64,000 nt of DNA, from contig NZ_WTVS01000018.1 of NCBI RefSeq assembly GCF_012911005.2, forward strand, positions 1-64,000, written 5' to 3'. The first letter of the stretch is position 1; the number at the start of each line of letters is the position of its first letter. Source of the stretch: Aromatoleum toluolicum. GTDB taxonomy: Bacteria > Pseudomonadota > Gammaproteobacteria > Burkholderiales > Rhodocyclaceae. The notes below the pieces were generated by a model. That model saw nothing but the letters and a program-made list of their open reading frames with translations, was not told the DNA's origin and made no database searches. A program made the position numbers and the translations under genes. Positions 27,998 through 36,390 of the stretch are shown in pieces.

Positions 27998-29143
27998 CTA
28001 CGCCGCACCGCAGGCCCCGCGGTTCAGGTGATGGATCGCAACCCAGGCCTGCCCGAGCGCGAGGCCGGCGTCGCCGGGCGACAGGCGTTGCGCCTCGAGG
28101 ACGGTGAGCCCGTGGGCGCGCAGCGCGGCGCCGAGGCGTTGCGACAGGATGCGGTTGTGCAGGCAGCCGCCGGAGAGCGCGACGACGTCGAGGCCGGTGC
28201 GCGCGACCTCGTGCAGGACCCAGTCGGCGAGTGCGGCGGCGAGGGTCACGTGGAAGCGCGCGGCGCCACGGGCGGCATCCGGCTCGTCCGCCAGCGCGAC
28301 GAGGAGCGGCATCAGGTCGAGCCGCCCCGCCCCGTCGATGATCCAGGCGCCGGCCTCGGCCGGAAGATTGCCGCCGCGGTCGAGGTATTCCGCCGCCGCG
28401 CGTTCGAGCGCGATCGCGGCCTCGGCCTCGACGCGCATCACGGGGCACAAGCCCAGCAGCCCCGCCGCGGCATCGAACACGCGGCCGAGGCTGGAGGTCG
28501 GCGGGCACAGCGCCGCGCGGTCGAGGAGCTGCGCGAGCATCGCCGCGGCGGGCTGGGCGGCAAAGCGACCTGCGATCTCGCCGGCGCGACCGGCGCGATG
28601 CAGCACCGCGGCCGCCATCCGCCAGGGTTCGCGCGCCGCGCGGTCGCCGCCGGCAAGCGGCAGCGGGTCGAGATGGCCGAGGCGCTCGAAGGAGGCGCCC
28701 TCGACGCGCAGCAGCTCCCCACCCCAGGCCGTGCCGTCGGTGCCGAAGCCCACGCCATCGAGCGCGACACCCAGCGCAGGGCCGGGGTGTTTGTTCTCCG
28801 CCAGCACCGCGGCGACATGCGCGTGGTGGTGCTGCACGGGAATCGCGGGGACGCCCAGGTGTTCCGCCAACTCGCACGCACGTCGGGACGAATGGAAATC
28901 GGGGTGCAGGTCGTGGGCGATCGCCGCGGGGACTCCGGACGCGAGCAGCGCCTCGGCCAGCGCGTCCATGTGCGCGCGCGCTTCCGGGCTGTCGAGGTCG
29001 CCCACCGACTCGCTCATCACCGCCACGCCGTCCTGCGCGCGGCACAGCGCATTCTTGAACCACGCGCCGAACGCGAGCACGGGCGGGCCGGCGAGCGCGA
29101 GCGGCAGCGGAGCGGCGAAGGGCGGGAGGCTGGGGAAATTCAT
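27998..29143 (-). CDS. hypF: Truncated carbamoyltransferase HypF (HypF1 type, Kae1-like part only)
   Basis: 381 residues, about half of classic HypF (about 750). The N-terminal acylphosphatase domain, zinc fingers and YrdC-like domain are absent. The Kae1-like carbamoyltransferase part is complete: AHDLHPDFHSSR, VQHHHAHVAAVLAE, LDGVGFGTDGTAWGGE and ALSGGCLHNRIL. A similarly short HypF1 is known from Cupriavidus. The gene is separated from hypC by about 145 bases and from hypB by about 200 bases, both containing repeat debris. Activity presumably needs the missing domains from another HypF, or a shortened mechanism. No upstream coding remnant of the missing half is visible. Confidence 0.92.
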   Translation of the reverse strand: MNFPSLPPFAAPLPLALAGPPVLAFGAWFKNALCRAQDGVAVMSESVGDLDSPEARAHMDALAEALLASGVPAAIAHDLHPDFHSSRRACELAEHLGVPAIPVQHHHAHVAAVLAENKHPGPALGVALDGVGFGTDGTAWGGELLRVEGASFERLGHLDPLPLAGGDRAAREPWRMAAAVLHRAGRAGEIAGRFAAQPAAAMLAQLLDRAALCPPTSSLGRVFDAAAGLLGLCPVMRVEAEAAIALERAAAEYLDRGGNLPAEAGAWIIDGAGRLDLMPLLVALADEPDAARGAARFHVTLAAALADWVLHEVARTGLDVVALSGGCLHNRILSQRLGAALRAHGLTVLEAQRLSPGDAGLALGQAWVAIHHLNRGACGAA

Positions 29144-29340
29144 GGTCGGGCCGTCATCCGATCATCGGACAGGTCCGGTCGGCCTGCGCGTGTGGAAGGG
29201 CGGGCACGCCGCGTCGATGCTGGCGCTCGCAGGAGCCCGGCTTCGGAGTCATTGACCCGCCACCCGATCAGCGTTCGCCACGAGCCCTCCGACAGGCTGA
29301 GGGCGAACGATGATTGCCGCAGGCCGGGCCGCCGCGCCGA

Positions 29341-30354
29341 TCAACGTGCACACGCTTTCGCCCCGGTGTCGCCGGCCTTCACCGCCGCGACGGGTTCGCT
29401 CCGTACGCCTTCCCGCGTCACGGGCGGCACGGCGGCAGCGCGCGCCGCCCTCGCCTTCGCCATCCCCCGCTCCAGCCACGCGAGCCACTCGGCGATGCCC
29501 TCGCCGCTCGTCGAGGACGTGCGGATGACCTCGATCGCCGGATTCACGCGGCGCGCATAGGCGATCGCGCGTTCGACGTCGAAGGTCAGGTGCGGCAGCA
29601 GGTCGACCTTGTTGAGCAGCATCAGGTCAGCCGCGGCGAACATGTCGGGATACTTGAGCGGCTTGTCCTCGCCCTCGGTCACCGACAGGATCGCGACCTT
29701 GTGCGCCTCGCCGAGGTCGAAGGCGGCCGGGCAGACGAGGTTGCCGACGTTCTCGATCAGCAACAGACTGTCGTCGGCGAGCGCCATCTGCGCGAGCGCG
29801 CGCGCGACCATGTCGGCGTCGAGGTGGCAGCCCTTGCCGGTGTTGATCTGCAGCGCCGGCACGCCGGTCGCGCGGATGCGCTCGGCGTCGAACTCGGTCT
29901 GCTGGTCGCCTTCGATCACCGCGGCGGGCACGCGGCCGGCAAGTTCGGTGAGCGTGCGCACGAGCAGCGTGGTCTTGCCCGAACCGGGGCTGGAGACGAG
30001 GTTCAGCGTGAAGATGCCGCGACCGGCCAGCGTGCGGCGGTTTTCGTCGGCGCGGGCGTCGTTCTTGCCGAGGATGTCGCGCTCGATCTTGACGATCTGG
30101 GACTGCGTGAGGCCGGGTACGTGGGCGTGGGCGGGACCGGCGCCGAAGTGCAGGTGATGATCGTCGCTGTGGATGTGTGTGTCCTCGCTGGCGTCGGCGG
30201 AGACGGGTTCAGGCATCGCGGCTTCGACCGCTGGGGACGCCGCGTTCACGGCCTTCCATGCGCGCGTCGCGCCGCCCTTCGCGCGCGCGGCTTTCGCCCG
30301 CCCCGCGCCGCCGATGTTCACTTCACCGCTGCTGCAACCGCATACCGTACACAT
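29341..30354 (-). CDS. hypB: Nickel-inserting GTPase HypB
   Basis: 337 residues from the ATG at 30354. The N-terminus [12 protein letters not shown] holds the high-affinity nickel CxxCGC motif. It is followed by a variable linker with a moderate His-rich stretch ([19 protein letters not shown]) for nickel storage. The G domain has P-loop [27 protein letters not shown] and [11 protein letters not shown]. The metal site at the dimer interface is in [13 protein letters not shown]. The C-terminal extension of about 30 residues is Ala/Val-rich and unusual. Works with HypA to load Ni into both hydrogenases. Confidence 0.97.
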   Translation of the reverse strand: MCTVCGCSSGEVNIGGAGRAKAARAKGGATRAWKAVNAASPAVEAAMPEPVSADASEDTHIHSDDHHLHFGAGPAHAHVPGLTQSQIVKIERDILGKNDARADENRRTLAGRGIFTLNLVSSPGSGKTTLLVRTLTELAGRVPAAVIEGDQQTEFDAERIRATGVPALQINTGKGCHLDADMVARALAQMALADDSLLLIENVGNLVCPAAFDLGEAHKVAILSVTEGEDKPLKYPDMFAAADLMLLNKVDLLPHLTFDVERAIAYARRVNPAIEVIRTSSTSGEGIAEWLAWLERGMAKARAARAAAVPPVTREGVRSEPVAAVKAGDTGAKACAR

Positions 30355-30413
30355 GTCCTGCTCCAACTCGTCTGAACGCCACATCGGGCGTCCGAACCTC
30401 TTCCGGCGCTGCA

Positions 30414-30448
30414 TGGCGGGATACGCCTTCGGCTCCTCCCACCCTACA
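30414..30448. repeat. Dispersed repeat arm between hypA and hypB
   Basis: TGGCGGGATACGCCTTCGGC followed by TCCTCCCACCCTACA. The same word occurs twice in inverted orientation at 58815-58849 and 58888-58920 inside the urease operon, and a diverged copy lies near 27966-28000 at the end of hypF. It is a short dispersed repeat family of this genome. Confidence 0.75.
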
Positions 30449-30456
30449 TTTCCGCC

Positions 30457-30798
30457 TCACTCGACCTCGATTTCCCTGACCCGCATCTCGGTGCCGCCCG
30501 TTGGCCTGATCTGATAGCCGCCGCACTGCGGGCACGGGTCGTAGCGCTGCGCGAGCGGCACGCTGCGGTCGCACGCGAGGCACCAGCCGACGCCCGCGAC
30601 CGGCTCGATCTCGATCGCCGCGCCGTCCGCGAGCGAATCGCGCAATACGACGTCGAGGCAGAAACGCAGCGCCTCGACCTCGACCGACGACAGTTCGCCA
30701 ATCTCCAGCACGATCGTCTTCACGCGCCGTGCGCCCTGCGCGGTCGCGGCGTCCTCGACGATGCCGCGCACGCTCTCGGCGAGCGACATCTCATGCAC
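30457..30798 (-). CDS. hypA: Hydrogenase nickel-incorporation protein HypA
   Basis: 113 residues beginning MHEMSLAESVRGIV. The first codon is GTG at 30798. It must be the start because His2 of the MHE motif is the conserved nickel ligand; the ATG four codons later would lose it. The zinc site cysteines are CLAC and CPQC. It overlaps the end of hupK by eight bases. It delivers nickel with HypB and may also serve urease. Confidence 0.96.
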   Translation of the reverse strand: MHEMSLAESVRGIVEDAATAQGARRVKTIVLEIGELSSVEVEALRFCLDVVLRDSLADGAAIEIEPVAGVGWCLACDRSVPLAQRYDPCPQCGGYQIRPTGGTEMRVREIEVE

Positions 30799-31909
30799 CG
30801 GGCGCGTCCTCGAACACGATCTCGTATTCGATACACGGATCCAGCGACAGCGCGAGGGCCTTCAGGCGCCGCATCGCCTCCTCCTCGGAATCCGCCTCCC
30901 AGCCGCAGCCTTCGCGCACGAAGGGGCCGTCAGCGTGGAAGTTCCATTCGGTCGGTGCGACGATCGCGTACTCGGCGATGCGTTCCCCGTCGAGGCGCAC
31001 CGCGTGCATCAGCAGGCCGCGCGCGGTTTCGACGCAGGCAAGGCCGGCGTGCTCGCCGAGCGGCGCCGCATCGACCAGCCGCGGCATGTCCGACGCCAGC
31101 GGATGGCGCAGGCGGCTCGCGCAGTCCGACAGGTCGATGACGCGTGCGAAGAGGCGCGCGGCGATGCGGTGGCGGTGCGTAAGGAGGCTGCGCACCATCA
31201 TCGACCCGGCATGGCGCGGCAGCACGCCCGTCTCGTGCGCACGGCCGAACAGCGTCGGCGCCGCGCAGAAGTCCGCCGACGGCACGCCACCCAGCTCGTG
31301 AGCCCAGGCGCCCGCCGCGAGGGCGGGCAAGAGCGGCACGGCTTCGCCTTCGGGCGTCGAGGACCCCATCTCGATCAGGTCCGCGAGCGCGGCGCCGATC
31401 GAGCCGCCGCGCCGCGCGCGTTCGACGAACTCGCGCAGGCCGCTGGGCTCGCGCGCCGCAAAGAAGCCGGTGAGGAGTTCGACGACGACGAGGTCGAGCA
31501 GGTCGCCGCCGAGTTCGTACGCCGCGCGCGCGTCGCCCAGCTTCGCGAGGCGGCGGTGCAGTTCGGCGAAGCGGTCGCTGCGCGGCTTGTGGCCGAAGAT
31601 GCGCGGCCAGTCGAGCATCAGGCGCCACAGGTGTTCCTGCGCCGCCTCGGTCGCGAGCGCGCGCTCCTCGGCCCAGGGCTCGGCGCGCGCCAGCGTGGGC
31701 GCGCCCGCCACGACGCAGGCCGCGGTCGCGGCGATGCCCTGGGCGTGGGAACACAGGCTGAAGAGCGCGGGTACCAGCTTGACCGCATCCTCGACACTGC
31801 GGCCGACGAGCACCTGCGCGGCCTGCGGACGTGGATTCTCCACGCGCACGCCACCGATGCGGCGGCCGTCGCGGATCGCGCGCAGACGAAGCTTGCCGTC
31901 CGGGCTCAT
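30791..31909 (-). CDS. hupK: Hydrogenase maturation protein HupK/HoxV
   Basis: 372 residues. A degenerate large-subunit-like protein: the C-terminal part has EYAIVAPTEWNFHADGPFV and LALSLDPCIEYEIVF, echoing the large-subunit motifs but with only one of the two C-terminal metal cysteines. HoxV is thought to act as scaffold for transfer of the Fe centre to the membrane-bound hydrogenase. The start ATG at 31909 overlaps the stop of a 22-codon reading frame (ATGA). Its presence beside Hyb-type structural genes is unusual, since HupK is typically linked to Hup/Hox enzymes. Confidence 0.88.
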   Translation of the reverse strand: MSPDGKLRLRAIRDGRRIGGVRVENPRPQAAQVLVGRSVEDAVKLVPALFSLCSHAQGIAATAACVVAGAPTLARAEPWAEERALATEAAQEHLWRLMLDWPRIFGHKPRSDRFAELHRRLAKLGDARAAYELGGDLLDLVVVELLTGFFAAREPSGLREFVERARRGGSIGAALADLIEMGSSTPEGEAVPLLPALAAGAWAHELGGVPSADFCAAPTLFGRAHETGVLPRHAGSMMVRSLLTHRHRIAARLFARVIDLSDCASRLRHPLASDMPRLVDAAPLGEHAGLACVETARGLLMHAVRLDGERIAEYAIVAPTEWNFHADGPFVREGCGWEADSEEEAMRRLKALALSLDPCIEYEIVFEDAPGA

Positions 31910-31974
31910 GCCGGCCTCTCGCAGTCGTACGCTTCCCCGCCGCGCGCGACGAGGTGCCGCCAGCCCTGAACCAT
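31906..31974 (-). CDS. 22-residue reading frame with strong ribosome site, before hupK
   Basis: ATG at 31974 is preceded by AAGGAGAAAGC, the best Shine-Dalgarno sequence in the vicinity. The peptide is MVQGWRHLVARGGEAYDCER plus PA, and its stop overlaps the hupK start. It has one Cys, one Trp and no similarity I recognise. It could be a translational coupler for hupK, or what is left of the hoxR-type genes missing from this operon. Whether it is a functional peptide is not shown by sequence alone. Confidence 0.35.
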   Translation of the reverse strand: MVQGWRHLVARGGEAYDCERPA

Positions 31975-32111
31975 GCTTTCTCCTTGCACCGCCCGACCCG
32001 TGACGATAAGTGCGTTCCACCCGCCGGTCGCGGCGGGGAAACGGGGTCGCGACGATGATAGGCGCAGTCGAACGCGCATGAAAGCCTGCCGGCACGGCTC
32101 GCGAGACCATG

Positions 32112-32684
32112 TCAGGAACGGCCGCGCAGGAAGGCGCGACGGGATGGTGAAGGCGGGGTACGCGGATGGGGCGCGGCATTGCCCTCGTCCGTCGCGCCGG
32201 GGGTCGCAGGCAGTGGTTGGAGCACCGTCGCGAGGGCCTCGCGCGCGATCGCGCAGGCCGCCGCGGTGTCGCTGATGCCGTCGGGCGGCGCGATCAGCGG
32301 GCAGTACAGCAAGGCCGGGACGAGGTCGGACGCGTGCTCGGCCGCCTCGCCGATGAACACGAGATCGCCCACCGGCAAGGTCAGCGTATGGCGGGTGCCG
32401 GCCGCGGTGTCGCGCCACAGCGTGCCACCGCCGGGCAGCAGCACGAGCTGGATGCTCCACGGCGTCACCAGCGCGGCGAGCCAGTCGCCGCCCACGCGTT
32501 CGCAGGCCGCGACCGTGACGTCGAGGGCTTCGTTGAGGAACGGAAGTCCGAGCATGCGGGTTTCGTGCACGCGACGGAAATGGCGCGCCAGCGGTGTACT
32601 CGGGTCGGACTGCCACGGGGCGGCGACCTCCGCTTCCGGCGGGCGGAAGGCCGGCACGCGGACGAAGGGGAGCACCTCGCTCAC
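32112..32684 (-). CDS. hybE: [NiFe]-hydrogenase assembly chaperone HybE (HupJ/HoxT family)
   Basis: 190 residues from a GTG at 32684 that overlaps the stop of the HypC-family gene. Family features are HETRMLGLPFLNEALDV, VTPWSIQLVLLPGGGTLW, LPVGDLVFIGE, LYCPLIAPPD and the conserved C-terminal SRRAFLRGRS. HybE binds the Hyb large subunit precursor and contributes to assembly and Tat export control in Escherichia coli. The HypC-HybE order matches hoxL...hoxT of the Cupriavidus operon with three genes missing between. Confidence 0.88.
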   Translation of the reverse strand: MSEVLPFVRVPAFRPPEAEVAAPWQSDPSTPLARHFRRVHETRMLGLPFLNEALDVTVAACERVGGDWLAALVTPWSIQLVLLPGGGTLWRDTAAGTRHTLTLPVGDLVFIGEAAEHASDLVPALLYCPLIAPPDGISDTAAACAIAREALATVLQPLPATPGATDEGNAAPHPRTPPSPSRRAFLRGRS

Positions 32685-32965
32685 GCGACATCCCTCGCCG
32701 AAGGCAGGTCGCGGAACCACGCATCGGTGTGGTAATCGCCGTCGAGCGTGGCCGCCAGCGCCGCGAGCGCCTCCTCCGTCAGCGCGAGGCTCTCGGCGTC
32801 GAGCACTTCCTTGGCGAAGCCGAGCGCGACCAGCACCCAGCTGCCGACCGGCTGCGGGCCGACGAGCAGCATGTTGGCCTGCTCGCGGCGCTCGCCGCGC
32901 ACGACCCACGCGAGTTCACCGTCGCCGACCCACGCTTCGACCTGCATCGGCATTGACAGGCACAT
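32681..32965 (-). CDS. hupF: HypC-family hydrogenase chaperone (HupF/HoxL/HybG)
   Basis: 94 residues starting MCLSMPMQVEAWVGDGELAW, with the essential Cys2 and the motif VGSWVLVALGFAKEVLD. Second HypC homologue of the cluster; it sits with the structural genes, so it is probably the chaperone specific for the Hyb large subunit. It has a longer acidic tail than HypC (TLDGDYHTDAWFRDLPS). Close packing: it starts two bases after the hybD stop. Confidence 0.92.
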   Translation of the reverse strand: MCLSMPMQVEAWVGDGELAWVVRGERREQANMLLVGPQPVGSWVLVALGFAKEVLDAESLALTEEALAALAATLDGDYHTDAWFRDLPSARDVA

Positions 32966-32966
32966 C

Positions 32967-33485
32967 TCAGGCGGCCTCCGCCAGCACCTTCGCCGGCGTC
33001 GGCAGCCCATACTCCGCCAGCGCATCGCGGATCGCCTGCAGCGCCTGCGGCATCGCCGCGCGCACCGGGGCGCTCTGCTCCATGCAGGTGGAAATGTCGA
33101 AGGGCTGGACGCCGACGACCACGACGTGGCGCGGCGCGCGCTCGGTGATCTCCAGCGTCGCGAGCACGTCGGACAACCCGACCTGGTGCGGTGAGATGCG
33201 CGCACGGAAGAAGGCCGGCACCTCGTCGTCCTTGAGCACGACAACGCTCGCGGGCGGCTGGCCGACGCGCACGCAGTCGGCGATGACCAGCAGGTCGAGG
33301 TTCTCGAGGTCTTCCAGCAGCTCCATTGCCGCCGTTCCGCCGTCGAGCACCGTCAGCGCGGCGGGGATCTCGTAGCCCACCTGCAGCTGCTCGACCAGCC
33401 GCACCCCGACGCCTTCGTCGGTCAGCAGGATGTTGCCGACGCCCAGCAGCACGGCGCGGCGGATCGGGGTGTCAAAGTTGCTCAT
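32967..33485 (-). CDS. hybD: Hydrogenase maturation endopeptidase HybD/HoxM
   Basis: 172 residues. The HybD family residues are seen in LLGVGNILLTDEGVGVRLVE (first Glu metal ligand), LDGGTAAMELLEDLENLDLL (Asp) and ISPHQVGLSDVLA (His). It removes the C-terminal extension of the large subunit HybC after nickel insertion. Its ATG overlaps the hybC stop (TGATG), coupling protease to substrate. Confidence 0.96.
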   Translation of the reverse strand: MSNFDTPIRRAVLLGVGNILLTDEGVGVRLVEQLQVGYEIPAALTVLDGGTAAMELLEDLENLDLLVIADCVRVGQPPASVVVLKDDEVPAFFRARISPHQVGLSDVLATLEITERAPRHVVVVGVQPFDISTCMEQSAPVRAAMPQALQAIRDALAEYGLPTPAKVLAEAA

Positions 33486-35197
33486 CAGGCCGCCTTCACA
33501 CGCACGACTTCGGTGTTCTCGGTGTCGAGGATATGCACCGCGCACGCGAGGCAGGGGTCGAAGGAGTGGATCGTGCGCAGCACCTCCAGCGGCTTCTCGG
33601 CGTCGATCACCGGGTTGCCGATCAGGCAGGCCTCGTACGGCGCCATCTCGTCCTTCTCGTTCTTCGGCGCGGCGTTCCACGTCGAAGGCACGACGCACTG
33701 GTAGTTCTTGATCTTCTGGTTCTCGATCACCACCCAGTGCGACAGGATGCCGCGCGGCGCCTCGTGGAAGCCGACACCGTGGATCTCCCCCTTGGGGAAG
33801 ACCGGCGCGTTGAAGGTGTCGAGGTCGCCCTTGGCCATGTTGTCGATGAGCATCTGCCACTGGCCCTTGAGGGTGTCGGTCTCGACGCCGCACATGATCG
33901 CGCGCGAGGCGTGGCGGCCGATGGTCGAGTGCATCGCATCCAGCCCGACCTTGGTCTTGGCCAGCGAGGACACCGTGTCCAGCATCCCGGTCGCGTACTT
34001 GGTGATGCCTTCGTGCTTGGCGGCGAGCCCGCACAGCACGCGCGCGAGCGGTCCGACCTGGGCCGGCTTGCCGAGGAAGGTCGGCGACTTGAGCCACGAG
34101 TACTTGCCGTCGTCCTGGAAGTCGGTGTACTTCGGCGTCGTCTCACCCTTGTACGGGTGCAGCGAAGTCGAGTCCCCGCCGCCGTACTCGTACCACGAGT
34201 GCTTGATCGCCTCGGACACGCCGTCCTCGAAGAACTTGTCGCCGAAGGCCGTGATCGGCTTGAACTGCGACAGGTCCCCGTTCGGGATGTAGCCGCCGGG
34301 GATCGCGAACTGCGTGCCCGCGGAATCCAGCGGGATGTCCGGTGCGGCGAGGTAATTGACCACGCCGCGGCCGACCTTCGTCCATTCGGGATAGAAGGCG
34401 CCGATCGCGGCCACGTCCACCATGTAGACGTTCTTCACGAAGTCGTCGAGCTTGGTCATCCACTCCTGGATCGCCATCAGGCGCTCGACCGTCAGCACCG
34501 ACTGCGAATTCGCCGACAGCGGGTTGGCGACGCCGCCCACCGCGACGTTCTGGATGTGCGGCGTCTTCGAGCCGAGGATGGACACGATCTTGTTCGCGTA
34601 GCGCTGGATCTCCAGCGCCTGCAGGTAGTGCGCGACCGCGAGCAGGTTCACCTCCGGCGGCAGCTTCATCGCCGGGTGGCCCCAGTAGCCGTTGGTGAAG
34701 ATGCCGAGCTGGCCGCTGGCGACGTAGCTCGCGAGCTTCTCCTTGACCTTGCGCATCTCGTGCTTGCTGTTGCCCGACCACGACGACAGGCTCTGGCCGA
34801 GCGCGGCGGCCTTGTCCGGGTCGGCCTTCAGCGCCGAGACCACATCCACCCAGTCGAGCGCCGACAGGTGGTAGAAATGCACGATCTGGTCATGCACCGC
34901 ATGCGCGAGGATGATCATGTTGCGGATCAGCTGCGCGTTCAGCGGGATGTCCAGCTTCAGCGCGTTCTCGACCGCGCGCACCGAGCAGATCGCATGCACG
35001 GTCGTGCACACGCCGCAGATGCGCTGCGTGATCGCCCACGCGTCGCGCGGGTCGCGGCCGATCAGGATGTTCTCGACGCCGCGCCACATGGTGCCCGAGG
35101 ACCAGGCCTTGGTGACCTTGCCGCCGTCGACCTCGACGTCGATCCGGAGGTGGCCTTCAATCCGGGTGACCGGGTCGATGGTGATGCGTTGGCTCAT
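33485..35197 (-). CDS. hybC: Membrane-bound uptake [NiFe]-hydrogenase large subunit HybC
   Basis: 570 residues starting MSQRITIDPVTRIEGHLRI. Nickel-iron ligands are in RICGVCTTVHA (N-terminal) and FDPCLACAVH (C-terminal). The 15 residues after that His (ILDTENTEVVRVKAA) form the peptide removed by HybD. It is exported with HybO through Tat in folded form and oxidises H2 in the periplasm. The ATG at 35197 follows GGAGAC. It lies 23 bases downstream of hybB. Confidence 0.97.
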   Translation of the reverse strand: MSQRITIDPVTRIEGHLRIDVEVDGGKVTKAWSSGTMWRGVENILIGRDPRDAWAITQRICGVCTTVHAICSVRAVENALKLDIPLNAQLIRNMIILAHAVHDQIVHFYHLSALDWVDVVSALKADPDKAAALGQSLSSWSGNSKHEMRKVKEKLASYVASGQLGIFTNGYWGHPAMKLPPEVNLLAVAHYLQALEIQRYANKIVSILGSKTPHIQNVAVGGVANPLSANSQSVLTVERLMAIQEWMTKLDDFVKNVYMVDVAAIGAFYPEWTKVGRGVVNYLAAPDIPLDSAGTQFAIPGGYIPNGDLSQFKPITAFGDKFFEDGVSEAIKHSWYEYGGGDSTSLHPYKGETTPKYTDFQDDGKYSWLKSPTFLGKPAQVGPLARVLCGLAAKHEGITKYATGMLDTVSSLAKTKVGLDAMHSTIGRHASRAIMCGVETDTLKGQWQMLIDNMAKGDLDTFNAPVFPKGEIHGVGFHEAPRGILSHWVVIENQKIKNYQCVVPSTWNAAPKNEKDEMAPYEACLIGNPVIDAEKPLEVLRTIHSFDPCLACAVHILDTENTEVVRVKAA

Positions 35198-35220
35198 GGG
35201 AAAAGTCTCCTCGGAAATTC

Positions 35221-36390
35221 TCAGGCCGCCTGCCCGGCCGGCGCGTGATCCTCGCGCGGCAGCACCGGGAAGCGGCGGGTAATGACGATGTAGGCCAGCA
35301 CTTCGATCGCGAACATGCCGAAGGTAACCAGCATTTCGGGGATGGACGGGAAGTAGGACCAGCCGTCGCCGGTCTGGTAGCCGACCAGATAGGAATTCAC
35401 GCGCAGCAGGATGCCGGCGATCATCAGCACGGCGCCGCCGGTGAAGAGGTTCGCCGGGTTCGCGCGCTTCGCGGGCGTGCCCAGGATCCACAGCGGCAGC
35501 ACGAAGGCGATGCTCTCGAGCCAGAACATGAAGGCCTGCAGCGTCGGCTCGAAGGCGGTCGCAATCGCCCCGCGCACGACGAGGTCACCGAAGCGGATAG
35601 CGAGATACAGACCCAGCATGCCCAGCATCACCTTCGACAAGGGGGTGAGCAGGTGCATCTCGATCGAGCGCCGGTAGCCGGCGGCGGCGACGCAAGACTC
35701 GAACAGCACCACCGCGTAGCCGATCGTGATCGCCGAGATCAGGTAGATCGCCGGCAAGGCCATGGTCTGCCACAGCGGATGCAACTGCGTGCCGAACACG
35801 ATCAGCATCGAGCCGAGCGAGCTCTGGTGCATCATCGGCAGCACGGTGCCGAGGCCCACCAGGAAGAACATCGCGCGCCCGACCTTGCGCTGGGCGTTGC
35901 TCCAGCCGAACTTCTCGAAGAAGGTCGGCGAAAACTCCAGCCACATCACCAGGATGTAGAGCGAGATGCACGCCGCGACCTCGAACATCACCGAATTCGG
36001 CGACGCGTAGCCCGGCCACAGGATGTGCCAGAAGTTCCAGTAGCGGCCGAGGTCGAAGATCACCCCCGCCCCCGCCAGCGAGTAGCCGAACAGGCTCGCG
36101 AGCAGCGCCGGGCGCACCAGCGGGTGGTATTCGCCGCGGTTGAAGATGTACACCAGCATCGCGACCGAGAAGCCGCCGCACGCGAAGGCCGAACCGATCA
36201 CGACGTCGCCGACCACCCAAATGCCCCACGGGTAGCCGTCGTTCAGATTGGTAACTGCACCGAGACCGCCCCAGAAGCGCAGCGCGAGGACCGCGAAGGC
36301 CGACAGGATCAGCACACCGCAGACGAAGCTCACGGCGTTGAGGAGCCGCCCGCCGACGGGCGCCGGCGCGACATGGACATGAGCGCTCAT
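35221..36390 (-). CDS. hybB: Hydrogenase membrane subunit HybB (NrfD family)
   Basis: 389 residues with about ten membrane helices, for example SFVCGVLILSAFAVLALRFW, GDVVIGSAFACGGFSVAMLV and ALLASLFGYSLAGAGVIFDL, and conserved NDGYPWGIWV and FWHILWPGYASPNSVMFE. No heme ligands are needed in this family. It passes electrons from HybA to quinone and in Hyb enzymes can couple to proton translocation. The start overlaps the hybA stop (ATGA). Confidence 0.95.
   Translation of the reverse strand: MSAHVHVAPAPVGGRLLNAVSFVCGVLILSAFAVLALRFWGGLGAVTNLNDGYPWGIWVVGDVVIGSAFACGGFSVAMLVYIFNRGEYHPLVRPALLASLFGYSLAGAGVIFDLGRYWNFWHILWPGYASPNSVMFEVAACISLYILVMWLEFSPTFFEKFGWSNAQRKVGRAMFFLVGLGTVLPMMHQSSLGSMLIVFGTQLHPLWQTMALPAIYLISAITIGYAVVLFESCVAAAGYRRSIEMHLLTPLSKVMLGMLGLYLAIRFGDLVVRGAIATAFEPTLQAFMFWLESIAFVLPLWILGTPAKRANPANLFTGGAVLMIAGILLRVNSYLVGYQTGDGWSYFPSIPEMLVTFGMFAIEVLAYIVITRRFPVLPREDHAPAGQAA

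Noticed and set aside
33326-35248. 640-codon plus-strand frame opposite hybC
   Set aside because: Shadow of the well-conserved hydrogenase large subunit; composition typical of antisense GC-rich frames.
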